Shown piece after piece: positions 17,584-25,974 of a stretch of 64,000 nt of DNA. The notes under the pieces are model-generated. The model saw only the letters and a program-made list of their open reading frames with translations, ran no database searches and had not been told where the DNA came from. Numbering within the stretch: the stretch's first letter is position 1; every line of letters starts with the position of its first letter. The translations under genes and the position numbers were made by a program. Where the stretch lies: positions 17,296-81,295 of the forward strand of contig CALUUA010000010.1 in assembly GCA_944323845.1 (NCBI GenBank), given 5' to 3'. This DNA is from an uncultured Bacteroidales bacterium (GTDB lineage Bacteria > Bacteroidota > Bacteroidia > Bacteroidales > UBA932).

Positions 17584-17642
17584 AGCGACTCAAAAGACGG
17601 AATTCCAGCGTAATGCGGAAATTGCCCTTTTGAGTCGCTTTT
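17584..17642. terminator. Bidirectional terminator between convergent permease and DUF1015 genes
   Basis: A perfect 13-bp stem pairs 17584-17596 (AGCGACTCAAAAG) with 17627-17639 (CTTTTGAGTCGCT), and TTT follows. The A-run in the left arm gives a U-run on the minus strand, so it can serve both genes that end here (17559 plus, 17650 minus). Confidence 0.8.
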
Positions 17643-17649
17643 GAAATAT

Positions 17650-18891
17650 TCAGTCGCCTAACTTGTGTATAGCAAGTCCGCTCCGGAGCTTCGGCTCGAA
17701 CCATGTCGTCTTCGGCGGCATTATATTGCCGGAATCGGCGATGTCCACTATCTGTTTCATGGTGACAGGATACAGGGCGAAGGCCACTGCCATTTCCCCG
17801 CTGTCCACCCTTCCGGACAGCTCTCCGAGTCCGCGTATTCCTCCCACGAAGTCGATTCTTTTGTCTGTCCGCAGATCCTTGATGCCAAGAATCCTGTCCA
17901 GAACAAGATCGGAAAGTATGGTCACGTCCAGCACGCCTATCGGGTCGAAGTCGTCATATCTGCCTTCTCTGGCTTCTAAAGAGTACCATTCTCCGTCGAG
18001 ATACATGGAAAAATTGTGCAGATGTTCAGGCTTGAAGATTTCCCTGCCTTTCTTTTCTACAATGAAATCCTTTTCCAGTTCCTTCAGAAATTCTTCCGGG
18101 GACAGTCCGTTAAGATCCTTTACCACACGGTTGTAGTCGATGATGGTCAGCTGGCTTTCCGGAAAAGCCACTGCCATGAAGTAGTTGTACTCCTCATCTC
18201 CGGTGTGATCGGGGTTTTCCGATCGTTTTTCCGCACCTACCCTGGCTGCGGCAGCTGTCCTGTGGTGCCCGTCCGCGACATAGAAAGCCGGGATATCCTT
18301 GAAGATTTCCGTGATCTTTCCGATAGTCCTGTCATCGTCGATGACCCAGAAATGATGGCCGAAACCGTCTTCGGCGGTAAAGTCGTATTCAGGTTTCCTT
18401 GAGGTGAATTCCTTTACGATGGCATCTATCCCGGCATTGTCCGGATAAGAGAAGAAAACGGGTTCAATGTTAGCATTCTGTATCCTGACATGGACCATCC
18501 TGTCATCTTCCTTGTCTTTTCTCGTAAGTTCATGCTTCTTTATCCTGCCTTCCGAATAGTCATCGGTATGGGCGCAGAGCACCAGCCCGTACTGCGTCTT
18601 CCCGTTCATGGTCTGCGCGTAGATGTAGTAGCACGGCTTTCCGTCCTGTACCAGCCAGCCTTTTTCCTGCCATTTTCTGAAATTTTCCACGGCCTTGTCG
18701 TAGACTTCACGGCTGTGTTCGTCCGGCATAGGCTCGAAGTCTATTTCCGGCTTCGTTATATGCAGAAGCGATTTTTCGGAGGCTTCAGCTTTCGCTTCAG
18801 CCGAATTCAGTACATCGTAAGGGCGTGCAGCCACTTCCTCCACGAGTTCCTTCGGCGGCCTTATGGCCGCAAACGGTTTGATTTTTACCAT
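17650..18891 (-). CDS. DUF1015 family protein
   Basis: 413 residues, cytosolic, no signal peptide. DUF1015 proteins are conserved in bacteria and archaea and, in Bacteroidota, sit with the serine biosynthesis genes. Typical segments are the start VKIKPFAAIRPPKELVEEVAARPYDVL, then SLLHITKPEI, the central FYVADGHHRTAAAARV with its conserved Asp-Gly-His-His, and FMAVAFPESQLTIIDYNRVV. The DGHHR block resembles ParB-like nucleotide-hydrolysing folds; the family has been linked in the literature to serine kinase (SerK-like) activity in archaea, so an ADP- or ATP-linked serine phosphorylation role is possible but not proven here. It lies downstream of serC and serA on the same strand, behind a very stable hairpin at 18914-18973. 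Confidence 0.85.
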   Translation of the reverse strand: MVKIKPFAAIRPPKELVEEVAARPYDVLNSAEAKAEASEKSLLHITKPEIDFEPMPDEHSREVYDKAVENFRKWQEKGWLVQDGKPCYYIYAQTMNGKTQYGLVLCAHTDDYSEGRIKKHELTRKDKEDDRMVHVRIQNANIEPVFFSYPDNAGIDAIVKEFTSRKPEYDFTAEDGFGHHFWVIDDDRTIGKITEIFKDIPAFYVADGHHRTAAAARVGAEKRSENPDHTGDEEYNYFMAVAFPESQLTIIDYNRVVKDLNGLSPEEFLKELEKDFIVEKKGREIFKPEHLHNFSMYLDGEWYSLEAREGRYDDFDPIGVLDVTILSDLVLDRILGIKDLRTDKRIDFVGGIRGLGELSGRVDSGEMAVAFALYPVTMKQIVDIADSGNIMPPKTTWFEPKLRSGLAIHKLGD

Positions 18892-18913
18892 ATTGTATGT
18901 CGGTTAATGATGT

Positions 18914-18973
18914 CGGGAGGGCGGCCCGAAAGGGTATTTTACTTGAAATTTCTCCTTTCGGGCCGCCCTCCCG
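18914..18973 (-). repeat. Very stable 20-bp intercistronic hairpin between serA and the DUF1015 gene
   Basis: A perfect, GC-rich 20-bp stem pairs 18914-18933 with 18954-18973 around a 20-base AT-rich loop. There is no T-run on the minus-strand side, so it is more likely an mRNA stability or processing element, or a dispersed palindrome, than a plain terminator. Its core GGGCGGCC-CGAAA resembles the ntrC leader hairpin at 46468-46511. Confidence 0.75.
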
Positions 18974-18983
18974 TAAATCGGCA

Positions 18984-19904
18984 TTATTTATTTACCTGGA
19001 AACGCGTATTGCCGGTGGCGAAGAAATCCACTATCTGCGAGGCAGCTGCCAGACCTGCATTGATGTTCGCTTCCGCGGTCTCGGCTCCCATTTTCTTAGG
19101 GGTGGCGAAAACCCTTTTCCCGAACTTCTCGTTCAGTTCCGCCTGGCAGTCGGCCGCTATGTCCGTGACATATTTCAGATCAGGCCTGTCTGTCAGAGCC
19201 TTTTCCAGTTCGGCTTCATTGATTATTTCCTTGCGTGCCGTGTTCAGCAGGCACCCTCCGGCAGGCATAAGCGTGATGAGGCTGTACCCTATGGATTTTT
19301 TCGTTTCGGCAGTGGCCGGAATATGCAGGGAAATGAAGTTGCATTCCTTATACATCTGTTCTACGGATTCTGCCGGAATCACTCCGTCAGCAGTCATCTT
19401 TTCCGCAGGGACATAAGGGTCGAATGCCATTACTTCCATGCCGAGGCATCTGGCCTTCTGGGCTACCAGCCTGCCCACATTGCCGTAGGCCTGTATTCCC
19501 AGCTTTTTCCCTTTTATCTCGCTGCCGGTTCCGGGTGTGAACTGGTTTCTGGACATGTAGATCATCATCGAGATTGCCAGCTCGGCGACGGCGTTGGAGT
19601 TCTGCCCTGGAGTGTTCATGGCGACTATGTTCCTGGCGGAACATGCTTCGAGGTTTATATTGTCATAGCCGGCACCTGCCCGTACCACTATTTTCAGATT
19701 TCGGGCTGCACCGATTACTTCTGCAGTGACCTTGTCGGACCTGACGATGAGTGCATCGGCATCTTCCACGGCTTTGACAAGTTTTTCAGGAGAATCGTAT
19801 TTCTCGAGGAGGACTACTTCATGTCCGGCCTTAATGGCGATTTCCCTGATGCCGTTCACTGCAGCTGCGGCAAACGGTTTTTCTGTAGCGACAAGTATCT
19901 TCAT
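18984..19904 (-). CDS. serA: D-3-phosphoglycerate dehydrogenase (short form without ACT domain)
   Basis: 306 residues. It oxidises 3-phosphoglycerate to 3-phosphohydroxypyruvate with NAD, the first step of serine synthesis. The D-2-hydroxyacid dehydrogenase pattern is complete: substrate-domain VRAGAGYDNINLEACSARNIVAMNTPGQNS, the nucleotide-binding KLGIQAYGNVGRLVAQKARCLGM (GxGxxG written as GIQAYGNVG), the FISLHIPAT segment, and the LLNTARKEIINE block with the active-site Arg region. It lacks the C-terminal regulatory ACT domain of E. coli SerA, so feedback inhibition by serine through that domain is not expected. It starts 7 bases after the serC stop, so the two are one transcription unit. 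Confidence 0.9.
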   Translation of the reverse strand: MKILVATEKPFAAAAVNGIREIAIKAGHEVVLLEKYDSPEKLVKAVEDADALIVRSDKVTAEVIGAARNLKIVVRAGAGYDNINLEACSARNIVAMNTPGQNSNAVAELAISMMIYMSRNQFTPGTGSEIKGKKLGIQAYGNVGRLVAQKARCLGMEVMAFDPYVPAEKMTADGVIPAESVEQMYKECNFISLHIPATAETKKSIGYSLITLMPAGGCLLNTARKEIINEAELEKALTDRPDLKYVTDIAADCQAELNEKFGKRVFATPKKMGAETAEANINAGLAAASQIVDFFATGNTRFQVNK

Positions 19905-19911
19905 GGCTTTG

Positions 19912-20985
19912 TCATTTTTTGATTGATTCGAACTCCTGCATGCATTTTACCAATGCCTGAACGCTTTCTACAGGACATGCGTTGTAGATGGACGCCCTGA
20001 ATCCGCCCACGGACCTGTGGCCTTTTATGCCCAGCATTCCACGGCCTTTGGCGAACTCCAGAAATTCATCCTGAAGGTTTTCGTAGCCGGGCGCCATTAC
20101 GAAACATACGTTCATGTCGGAGCGGTCTTCGACGGCTGCCGTACCCCTGAACAGCGGGTTCCTGTCGATTTCGGCGTATAGCATTCCGGCTTTCTGCCTG
20201 TTTATCTTGTGTATGGCTTCCACGCCGCCTATGCCTTTGAGCCAGTTCAGCGTCTCATACATCACGTAGATAGGGAAGACCGGAGGAGTATTGAACATGG
20301 AGCCGCCGTCGATGTGAGTCTGATAGTTGAGCATGGTAGGGATGTAACGGCTTACTTTTCCCAACGCATCCTTTTTTATGATGGCGAAAGCCACTCCGGC
20401 AGGGCCTACGTTTTTCTGTGCGCCGCCGTAAATCAACGCGTATTTGCTGACATCCACCGGTCTGCTCATGATGTCGGAGGACATGTCGGCGATGAGAGGA
20501 ACAGGGCTGTCGATATCTTCCTTGATTTCCGTACCGTAAATGGTGTTGTTAGAAGTGATGTGGAAGTAGTCCAGATCTGCAGGAATCTCATATCCTTTCG
20601 GAATGTAGCTGTATGTGGTGTCGGCTGAAGATGCCACTGCATAGGCTTCTCCTATTCCCTTGGCTTCTTTCAGGGCCTTTTTTGCCCATACGCCGGTTTC
20701 TAAATATCCGGCTTTCTTTTCCAGAAAGTTCATGGCCACGCAAAGGAACTGGAGGCTCGCACCTCCTCCCATGAACACTACTTCATGAGTGTCCGGAATG
20801 TGCAGAAGCTCTTTCCAGAGGCTGCGGCAGTCGTCCATTACCTGTACCCATTCCTTTGACCTGTGGGATATGCTGATGACAGGAACTCCTGTACCTTTGA
20901 AGTCTTTCAATGCCTCGATGGCTTTTTCGACAGCCTGCTGCGGAAGCACGCACGGCCCTGCGAAGAAATTGTGAACTTGTTTCAT
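19912..20985 (-). CDS. serC: Phosphoserine aminotransferase
   Basis: 357 residues (E. coli 362). This PLP enzyme converts 3-phosphohydroxypyruvate and glutamate to phosphoserine. The start [21 protein letters not shown], the [14 protein letters not shown] block, [36 protein letters not shown] and [16 protein letters not shown] follow the SerC order; the Lys in GAQKNVGP is the PLP Schiff-base residue. The end [13 protein letters not shown] is also diagnostic. It is first in the serC-serA-DUF1015 unit. A phosphoserine phosphatase (serB) is not in the window. The 64 bases upstream, before pyrI, contain no obvious promoter or regulatory structure. Confidence 0.96.
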   Translation of the reverse strand: MKQVHNFFAGPCVLPQQAVEKAIEALKDFKGTGVPVISISHRSKEWVQVMDDCRSLWKELLHIPDTHEVVFMGGGASLQFLCVAMNFLEKKAGYLETGVWAKKALKEAKGIGEAYAVASSADTTYSYIPKGYEIPADLDYFHITSNNTIYGTEIKEDIDSPVPLIADMSSDIMSRPVDVSKYALIYGGAQKNVGPAGVAFAIIKKDALGKVSRYIPTMLNYQTHIDGGSMFNTPPVFPIYVMYETLNWLKGIGGVEAIHKINRQKAGMLYAEIDRNPLFRGTAAVEDRSDMNVCFVMAPGYENLQDEFLEFAKGRGMLGIKGHRSVGGFRASIYNACPVESVQALVKCMQEFESIKK

Positions 20986-21050
20986 GACTTGTCAGATAAT
21001 AAATATCGTTAAATTTAGTGAAAATTCCTGAAAAGCGGTCGTCGCCGGAT

Positions 21051-21509
21051 TCAGAACAGGCTTTTTATGTCGGATCTCTTTTCGCAGTAGTGGCAGAGCA
21101 GGACAGGTTCCCCGTTTTCTTCCATCACCGTAAACTTCGTCCTGACAGGCTGATGGTTGGTTATGCACTTGGGATTCATGCATCTGGCGATTCCGGATAT
21201 TTCATGAGGCAGGACGAGTTTCTTTTTCTCCACCACCTGAAAGTTCCGGATGATATTGACCGTGGCCTGCGGAGCTATGAGCGCCAGCTTGTTCAGCTCG
21301 TCATCCTCGAAGAATCTGTCCGCTATCTTGATTATTCCCTTTTTCCCGTACTGTTTGCTGTGCAGGTTTATCCCGATGGTTATCTGGTTGCATATGCCTT
21401 TCAGTCCCAGGATGTCGAGAGCCTTGTAGACATTTTCCGCCGGTATGTGGTCCAGCACTGTCCCGTTTTCCAGTGCGCTGACTTTCAGTTCCTTGTTTAT
21501 GCTTTCCAT
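21051..21509 (-). CDS. pyrI: Aspartate carbamoyltransferase regulatory subunit
   Basis: 152 residues, matching E. coli PyrI (153). PyrI binds ATP, CTP and UTP and gives allosteric control to PyrB. The nucleotide-binding start LKVSALENGTVLDHIPAENVYKALDILGL is clear, with the Lys-Asp-His region that contacts nucleotide. The C-terminal zinc domain has the four Cys in the expected spacing: CMNPKC, then CHYC, which anchors it to PyrB. It follows pyrB with a 21-base gap. A PyrB-PyrI dodecamer as in enteric bacteria is therefore expected, with end-product control of pyrimidine synthesis. Confidence 0.96.
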   Translation of the reverse strand: MESINKELKVSALENGTVLDHIPAENVYKALDILGLKGICNQITIGINLHSKQYGKKGIIKIADRFFEDDELNKLALIAPQATVNIIRNFQVVEKKKLVLPHEISGIARCMNPKCITNHQPVRTKFTVMEENGEPVLLCHYCEKRSDIKSLF

Positions 21510-21530
21510 GGTATATTCCCTAAAATGTCA

Positions 21531-22436
21531 TTATCTGTATCCCAGCAGGCATGATATGATGGCCATCCTGACATACAGTCCGTTCTCAGCCTGCTTGAAG
21601 TAATATGCATAAGGAGTGTCGTCCACATCCTGATCTATCTCGTTTACCCTCGGCAGCGGATGAAGTATCTTCATGTTCCGTTTCACCCCGTCCAGCATGG
21701 AGGCTTTCAGTCTGTAGACATCTTTGACTTTCTCGTATTCCATAGGATCGGTGAACCTTTCCTGCTGTACTCTGGTCATATAAAGTATGTCGCAGTCATC
21801 CAGATGTTCTTCCAGAGATGTCGTCTCCGCATATCTGATCCCGCGCCGGTCCAGAAAGTCCTTGTACTCTACCGGCATCTTGAGTTCTTCAGGGGCGGTG
21901 AACACGAATTCCGGACTGAAGTGCGACATGGCCTGCAGGAGCGAATGCGTGGTCCTTCCGTATTTCAGATCACCCACCATGTTGATTTTCAGATTGTCGA
22001 GCCTGCCCTGGGTCTGCATGATCGTGTACAGGTCCAGAAGTGTCTGGGAAGGGTGCTGGTTGGCTCCGTCGCCTGCGTTGACCACGGGGACGGAGGACAC
22101 TTCTGAGGCATACCTCGAACTGCCTTCCAGAGGATGTCTCATTATGATCATGTCCACATAGTTGGATACCATTTTGATGGTGTCTTTCAGGGTTTCCCCC
22201 TTGCTTACGCTCGTGTTCGTAGCGTCGGAAAACCCTATGACCTTCGCGCCCAGACGGTTGACCGCCGTTTCGAAACTCAGTCTGGTACGGGTGGACGGTT
22301 CGAAGAAAATGCAGGCTATCACCTTGCCTTCCAGAATGTTCTGTACCCTGTTCCTTTCGAATTCCTTCGCTGTCTCCAGCACATGCAGAATTTCGTCCTT
22401 GCTGAAATCCTGGATTGAAATAAGACTTTTGTTCAT
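21531..22436 (-). CDS. pyrB: Aspartate carbamoyltransferase catalytic subunit
   Basis: 301 residues. PyrB condenses carbamoyl phosphate and aspartate, the committed step of pyrimidine synthesis. The carbamoyl-phosphate signature [14 protein letters not shown] is intact (Ser-Thr-Arg-Thr-Arg), followed by the mobile loop [11 protein letters not shown], the [11 protein letters not shown] block, [20 protein letters not shown] and the aspartate-binding loop VQQERF and [10 protein letters not shown]. The length fits (E. coli 311). It lies upstream of pyrI and downstream of yigZ on the same strand with an 88-base gap. No pyrimidine-dependent leader peptide or PyrR-type structure could be recognised in that gap. 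Confidence 0.96.
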   Translation of the reverse strand: MNKSLISIQDFSKDEILHVLETAKEFERNRVQNILEGKVIACIFFEPSTRTRLSFETAVNRLGAKVIGFSDATNTSVSKGETLKDTIKMVSNYVDMIIMRHPLEGSSRYASEVSSVPVVNAGDGANQHPSQTLLDLYTIMQTQGRLDNLKINMVGDLKYGRTTHSLLQAMSHFSPEFVFTAPEELKMPVEYKDFLDRRGIRYAETTSLEEHLDDCDILYMTRVQQERFTDPMEYEKVKDVYRLKASMLDGVKRNMKILHPLPRVNEIDQDVDDTPYAYYFKQAENGLYVRMAIISCLLGYR

Positions 22437-22524
22437 TTTCCGCGTCTTTACGCTGTGTTCGGTTATTTATCAATTGGTTGTGGTCTCGATTCCGCATTGC
22501 CCGGCACGCAGGGCCGGCAGCCTG

Positions 22525-23151
22525 TCATGAGTCGGAAAGCCTTTCCAGCATGCATCCTCCGCTCTTTCCTGCCATGTCGGTGAAAGTCTCCACCATAGAA
22601 AGCCGCACATCCGTTTCCAGCGAACAGGTCATGCCGAAGTCCTGTCTTGCCGCTGAAAGACCGAGGTCTTTCAATGTCTTCATCACCGCATTCATGTCCA
22701 TATATCCGAATGTAAGCCTGAAGCGTTCGGTCGCGGTCTTTTCTATTATCTCGGCGTTCGCCAGAGCGTCTGCCGCCGATGTCCGGTAGGCCCTGATAAG
22801 TCCTGGAATCCCGAGTTTTATCCCGCCGAAATACCTCACTACCACTACTAATACGTCGCTGAGTTCCAGAGAGTCGATCTGCCCGAGAATCGGCCGCCCT
22901 GCTGAGGATGATGGCTCCCCGTCGTCATTCGCCCTGAATACATCGCGCCTGTAGCCCAGACGATATGCATAGCAATGATGTCTGGCATCGTGGTATTCCT
23001 TTTTCAGCGATGAGATTCTTTCCTTGATTTCCTCCTCGGACGAAACCGGAAACGCATGGGCAATGAATCTGCTCCCATTGTCCTTGAAAAGCCCCGTAGA
23101 TGGGCCGGAGATGCTTCTGAATGTATCTTTTTCTGGTCTTGTCGCGTCCAT
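22525..23151 (-). CDS. yigZ: YigZ/IMPACT family protein (UPF0029)
   Basis: 208 residues from the ATG at 23151. An in-frame ATG at 23163 lies inside the -7 promoter element, so the later start is preferred; this leaves a leader of only about 5 bases. The family motif DARHHCYAYRLGYRRDVFRANDDGEPSSSAGRPILGQIDSLELSDVLVVVVRYFGGIKLG is present (read in pieces: HHCYAYR, DDGEPSSSAG, VRYFGGIKLG), followed by the C-terminal ferredoxin-like domain. Eukaryotic IMPACT regulates the kinase GCN2; the bacterial role is not established, with possible ribosome or RNA links. It faces the pRiA4b-like gene across a shared promoter region. Confidence 0.9.
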   Translation of the reverse strand: MDATRPEKDTFRSISGPSTGLFKDNGSRFIAHAFPVSSEEEIKERISSLKKEYHDARHHCYAYRLGYRRDVFRANDDGEPSSSAGRPILGQIDSLELSDVLVVVVRYFGGIKLGIPGLIRAYRTSAADALANAEIIEKTATERFRLTFGYMDMNAVMKTLKDLGLSAARQDFGMTCSLETDVRLSMVETFTDMAGKSGGCMLERLSDS

Positions 23152-23160
23152 AGGCGATTT

Positions 23161-23217
23161 CAAAATTAGTGTTTTTTATATTATTTTGCAACCTCAATGA
23201 AATATTTTGTACCTTTG
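23161..23217. promoter_or_regulatory. Divergent promoters for yigZ (minus) and the pRiA4b-like gene (plus)
   Basis: Plus strand: -33 TTTG at 23185-23188, 21-base spacer, -7 TACCTTTG at 23210-23217, start expected near 23222. Minus strand: -7 TAATTTTG (complement of 23161-23168) with a TTG-containing -33 at 23189-23192 and a 20-base spacer. The two -33 regions interlock, so the promoters compete for the same DNA face. Confidence 0.75.
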
Positions 23218-23237
23218 GTCTCCGATGAAATTTTTTA

Positions 23238-23798
23238 ATGTTTATGGTACTCAAATATAGGGTTTCTCTACCCGGAATCAAAGGTTTCGCCAGAACATAC
23301 GAGATAAAGGCCGGCATGACTCTTTACACTTTCCACAAGCAGATGCGGGCCGATATGGATTTTCCTCAGGACCAGATGGTCATGTTCAAGGCTTTGGATC
23401 AGGACGGGGCTGTAGTGGCCAGATACGGGATATTCGATCTCGGTGCCGGGACTATAGATTCCGTCACCATGGAGCAGACCTTGAAGAAGGGAGCCGTGTC
23501 GTTCGTCTACTTCTACGACACGACAAATGTAAAAAGCGTGATCGTCACTTATGAGGGCGAGGCCGAGTCCCGGAAGGATGCAGTATATCCGCTCCTTACG
23601 GAGGCCAAAGGTCCGAATCCGATCGAGTTCGAGAACGGATATGTGGCTTATGAGGATCTCCCTGACGACAAGAAGAAGCCGTTGTCGGCAGAGTCTGATG
23701 ACGAGGATTTCGATGACGATGATCAGGACGATGCTGCAGAAGAAGATGCGGACGAAGACGGCGAGGAAATCTACGATGAAGACGAAGACGCGCTTTGA
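23238..23798 (+). CDS. pRiA4b ORF-3-like protein with long acidic tail
   Basis: 186 residues. The first 125 residues match the pRiA4b ORF-3/IS1096 passenger family: LKYRVSLPGIKGFARTYEIKAGMTLYTFHKQMRADM, then QMVMFKALDQDG, GIFDLGAGTIDSVTMEQTLKKGAVSFVYFYD and VTYEGEAE. Residues about 150-186 are almost pure Asp and Glu. The family name comes from a transposon passenger, but here there are no transposase genes or terminal repeats and it sits 9 bases before miaA, a fixed arrangement in many Bacteroidota, so it is a chromosomal housekeeping gene of unknown role. The acidic tail could bind basic proteins or shield RNA-binding surfaces; that is inference. Confidence 0.8.
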   Translation: MFMVLKYRVSLPGIKGFARTYEIKAGMTLYTFHKQMRADMDFPQDQMVMFKALDQDGAVVARYGIFDLGAGTIDSVTMEQTLKKGAVSFVYFYDTTNVKSVIVTYEGEAESRKDAVYPLLTEAKGPNPIEFENGYVAYEDLPDDKKKPLSAESDDEDFDDDDQDDAAEEDADEDGEEIYDEDEDAL

Positions 23799-23807
23799 GT
23801 GCCTTTC

Positions 23808-24677
23808 ATGTCCGGAAAAAGACTGATCATAATATTGGGACCGACAGCCGTCGGCAAGACTGATTACAGTATAAGGGAGGCTCTGAAATACGGGTCTCCT
23901 GTCATATCGTGCGATTCCCGTCAGATTTACAGGGAAATGACCATCGGCACGGCAGTGCCTTCGGCTGAACAGCAGGCCGAGGTAAAACATTATTTCATAC
24001 ACACCCATTCAGTCTCGGATCTGTATTCCGCAGGCAGGTATGAAGTCGAGGCGAATGCCTTGGTAAACCGGCTTTTCGAAGAAGGGCACGATACTTTGGT
24101 GATGGCAGGCGGCTCCGGATTCTATATTGATGCCTTCTGCCGCGGTCTGGACGATTTTCCTCCGGTCGACATGGAATTGAGGGCTGAACTCAACCGCAGG
24201 CTCAAGGAAGAGGGTGTGGAGTCTCTGCGACTGGATCTCAAGCGTCTGGATCCGGAATCATATGCGACAGTGGACATAGCCAACGGTCAGAGAGTCCTCA
24301 GGGCCCTTGAAGTATGCCTGTCTTCCGGCCGGCCTTTTTCTTCATTCAAGACATCGCCAGCCAGAGAAAGGAAGTTCAGCATCGTGAAAACCGGGCTGAT
24401 ACGTCCCAGAGACGAACTGTATTCGAGAATCGACAGAAGGGTGCTTTCCATGATAGAAGCCGGGCTGGTGGAAGAAGTCCGCGGTCTGTCCGCATTCCGC
24501 AGCCTGCCTGCACTCCAGACTGTCGGCTATAAGGAAATATTCGAATATCTCGACGGCGGCATATCACTGGAGCGTGCAGTGGAACTGATACAGCGGAATA
24601 CCCGCCATTATGCCAAGCGCCAGATGAGCTATTGGGGCAGGGATAATGAGATAGAATGGAAAGAGATGGAAAGTTGA
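23808..24677 (+). CDS. miaA: tRNA dimethylallyltransferase
   Basis: 289 residues from the ATG at 23808; a GTG three codons upstream at 23799 directly abuts the previous stop and is possible. MiaA adds an isopentenyl group to A37 of tRNAs reading UNN codons. The P-loop is GPTAVGKTDY; the catalytic region SCDSRQIYREMTIGTAVPS contains the conserved Asp and Gln; AGGSGFYIDAFCRG, DIANGQRVLRALEV and QTVGYKEIFEYLDG follow, with RNTRHYAKRQMSYW near the end. It is somewhat shorter than E. coli MiaA (316) but normal for the phylum. It probably shares a transcript with the pRiA4b-like gene and ends at a strong terminator. Confidence 0.96.
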   Translation: MSGKRLIIILGPTAVGKTDYSIREALKYGSPVISCDSRQIYREMTIGTAVPSAEQQAEVKHYFIHTHSVSDLYSAGRYEVEANALVNRLFEEGHDTLVMAGGSGFYIDAFCRGLDDFPPVDMELRAELNRRLKEEGVESLRLDLKRLDPESYATVDIANGQRVLRALEVCLSSGRPFSSFKTSPARERKFSIVKTGLIRPRDELYSRIDRRVLSMIEAGLVEEVRGLSAFRSLPALQTVGYKEIFEYLDGGISLERAVELIQRNTRHYAKRQMSYWGRDNEIEWKEMES

Positions 24678-24686
24678 TAAAAAAAG

Positions 24687-24720
24687 GGGGATGGCACCGA
24701 ATCGGGCCATCCCCTCTTTT
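24687..24720. terminator. Bidirectional terminator between miaA and the DUF3127 gene
   Basis: GGGGATGGC at 24687-24695 pairs with GCCATCCCC at 24706-24714 around a 10-base loop. A-rich DNA precedes it and TCTTTTTT follows, so it can stop transcripts from both sides. The stem is almost identical to that at 5106-5143. Confidence 0.9.
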
Positions 24721-25161
24721 TTAAAATGGCAGATCGTCTTCAGCCTGATCGTTTCCTGCGTTGCCGTCCGCCACGTAGCCGTGTCCGGTGCTGGCAGCTT
24801 CGGCAGGGTTCAGATGATAACTGTTTCCGGAACCTTCGACTCCCGTAGGGGCGAAACCTGTGGTGTAGCTCTCGGGAACGGTTCCTTCGGTCTCTATTTT
24901 CCATGCCCTGAGATCGGTGTACCACCGGTTGTTGTATTCACGGCTGCTGATGTTGAAGGACACTTTGACCTTGTCTCCGATCTGGTATTTCTCCAGATCC
25001 TTGACCTTGTCCGGCCCCCAGACGCTGAAGCAGGCCTGAGAAGGATAGTTCCCTTCCTGATATTCGATCACGAATTCCTGCTTGGACCAGTCGCCTCTGG
25101 CTGATGTCCCGCTCTGAACACCAAGTTTTCTGATGATCTTGCCTTCGATTTCTAATGCCAT
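24721..25161 (-). CDS. DUF3127 protein with an SSB-like C-terminal tip
   Basis: 146 residues from the ATG at 25161 (the frame also has an in-frame TTG two codons earlier). Residues 1-90 match DUF3127, a Bacteroidota OB-fold-like family: MALEIEGKIIRKLGVQSG, GDWSKQEFVIEYQEGNYPSQACFSVWG, YQIGDKVKVSFNISSREYNNRWYTDLRAWKIE. After a low-complexity Gly/Asn/Ser linker the protein ends AEDDLPF, the same kind of acidic tip that bacterial SSB uses to recruit repair and replication proteins. This supports a single-stranded nucleic-acid-binding role alongside SSB, though the family has no assigned function known to me. It is transcribed away from the FKBP gene, 30 bases downstream of it. Confidence 0.85.
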   Translation of the reverse strand: MALEIEGKIIRKLGVQSGTSARGDWSKQEFVIEYQEGNYPSQACFSVWGPDKVKDLEKYQIGDKVKVSFNISSREYNNRWYTDLRAWKIETEGTVPESYTTGFAPTGVEGSGNSYHLNPAEAASTGHGYVADGNAGNDQAEDDLPF

Positions 25162-25191
25162 AGTCAAGTTTATTTAACGGATTCCACTCGA

Positions 25192-25974
25192 TTATTTCTT
25201 GTCTTCAGCCTGTTTTTCAGCTACCTTGCCGACCTTTACCAGGTCAATGTCGAAGATAAGGGCTGAATTAGGCTTGATCTGTCCTGCGCCGCGCTGGCCA
25301 TAACCGAGTTCTGCTGGTATGAACAGTTTGATGCGTCCGCCTTCACCGATGTACTGCAGACCCTCTGTCCAGCCTTTGATGACACGGTTCATCATCATGC
25401 GGACAGGATCTTTTTCAGGATCCGAAGCATCGAACTGGGTGCCGTCTATCAGGGTGCCTGTGTAGTGGACAAATACTGTATCCTTTTCACCCGGCTTCAC
25501 TTCGTTGCCGGCTGCTACGATCTGGTACTGGAGTCCGCTTTCGGTAGTGATGATTCCGTCTTTCTGCGCGTTTGCCTTGAGGAATGCCTCGCTTTCTGCC
25601 TTGTTGCTTTCAGACTCGAAATTCCTTCTTTCGGAAATGAACTGGTTGAAAAGCTGGTTCATCTTGTCAGGGCTGATTTCGAACTGTTCGTTGAATTCAG
25701 GCGAGTTCATATTGCCTTCCGACTTGATGAAATCCATCATGCCTTTCTTTATCCTGGCATAGTTGAGATCCTCGCCGAAATCATTGGCCTTGATGAAATA
25801 TCCGAAGTTTATACCTACAAGGTAGCTTACAGAATCGGTAAGCGCAGCGTCAGGCATTGAGACAGTGACTGTCTCTCCGTCCTTTTCCACTGTGATGCTC
25901 TTCGGTGTGCTTGTGCAGCTTGCAGCCATTGCTGCAACGGCAGCAGCGGCCATGAGAAATTTGAATGTCTTCAT
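25192..25974 (-). CDS. FKBP-type peptidyl-prolyl cis-trans isomerase, lipoprotein
   Basis: 260 residues. The lipoprotein signal ends MAASC (Cys20). Residues about 45-150 form the helical dimerization domain seen in FkpA and Mip (SDxVSYLxG-like start TDSVSYLVGINFG, then a charged helix rich in Lys and Glu). Residues about 155-250 are the FKBP catalytic domain: VFVHYTGTLIDGTQFDAS, VIKGWTEGLQYIGEGGRIKLFIPAELGYG and NSALIFDIDLVKV. It would catalyse proline isomerisation and act as a chaperone in the periplasm, held to a membrane by its lipid. A short charged tail follows the domain. The 233 bases upstream, shared with recQ, are AT-rich and hold no further gene. Confidence 0.92.
   Translation of the reverse strand: MKTFKFLMAAAAVAAMAASCTSTPKSITVEKDGETVTVSMPDAALTDSVSYLVGINFGYFIKANDFGEDLNYARIKKGMMDFIKSEGNMNSPEFNEQFEISPDKMNQLFNQFISERRNFESESNKAESEAFLKANAQKDGIITTESGLQYQIVAAGNEVKPGEKDTVFVHYTGTLIDGTQFDASDPEKDPVRMMMNRVIKGWTEGLQYIGEGGRIKLFIPAELGYGQRGAGQIKPNSALIFDIDLVKVGKVAEKQAEDKK

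Noticed and set aside
23238..23798. Mobile element suggested by the IS1096-passenger family name
   Set aside because: No transposase, terminal inverted repeats or target duplications are present, and the gene has a good native promoter and close spacing to miaA.
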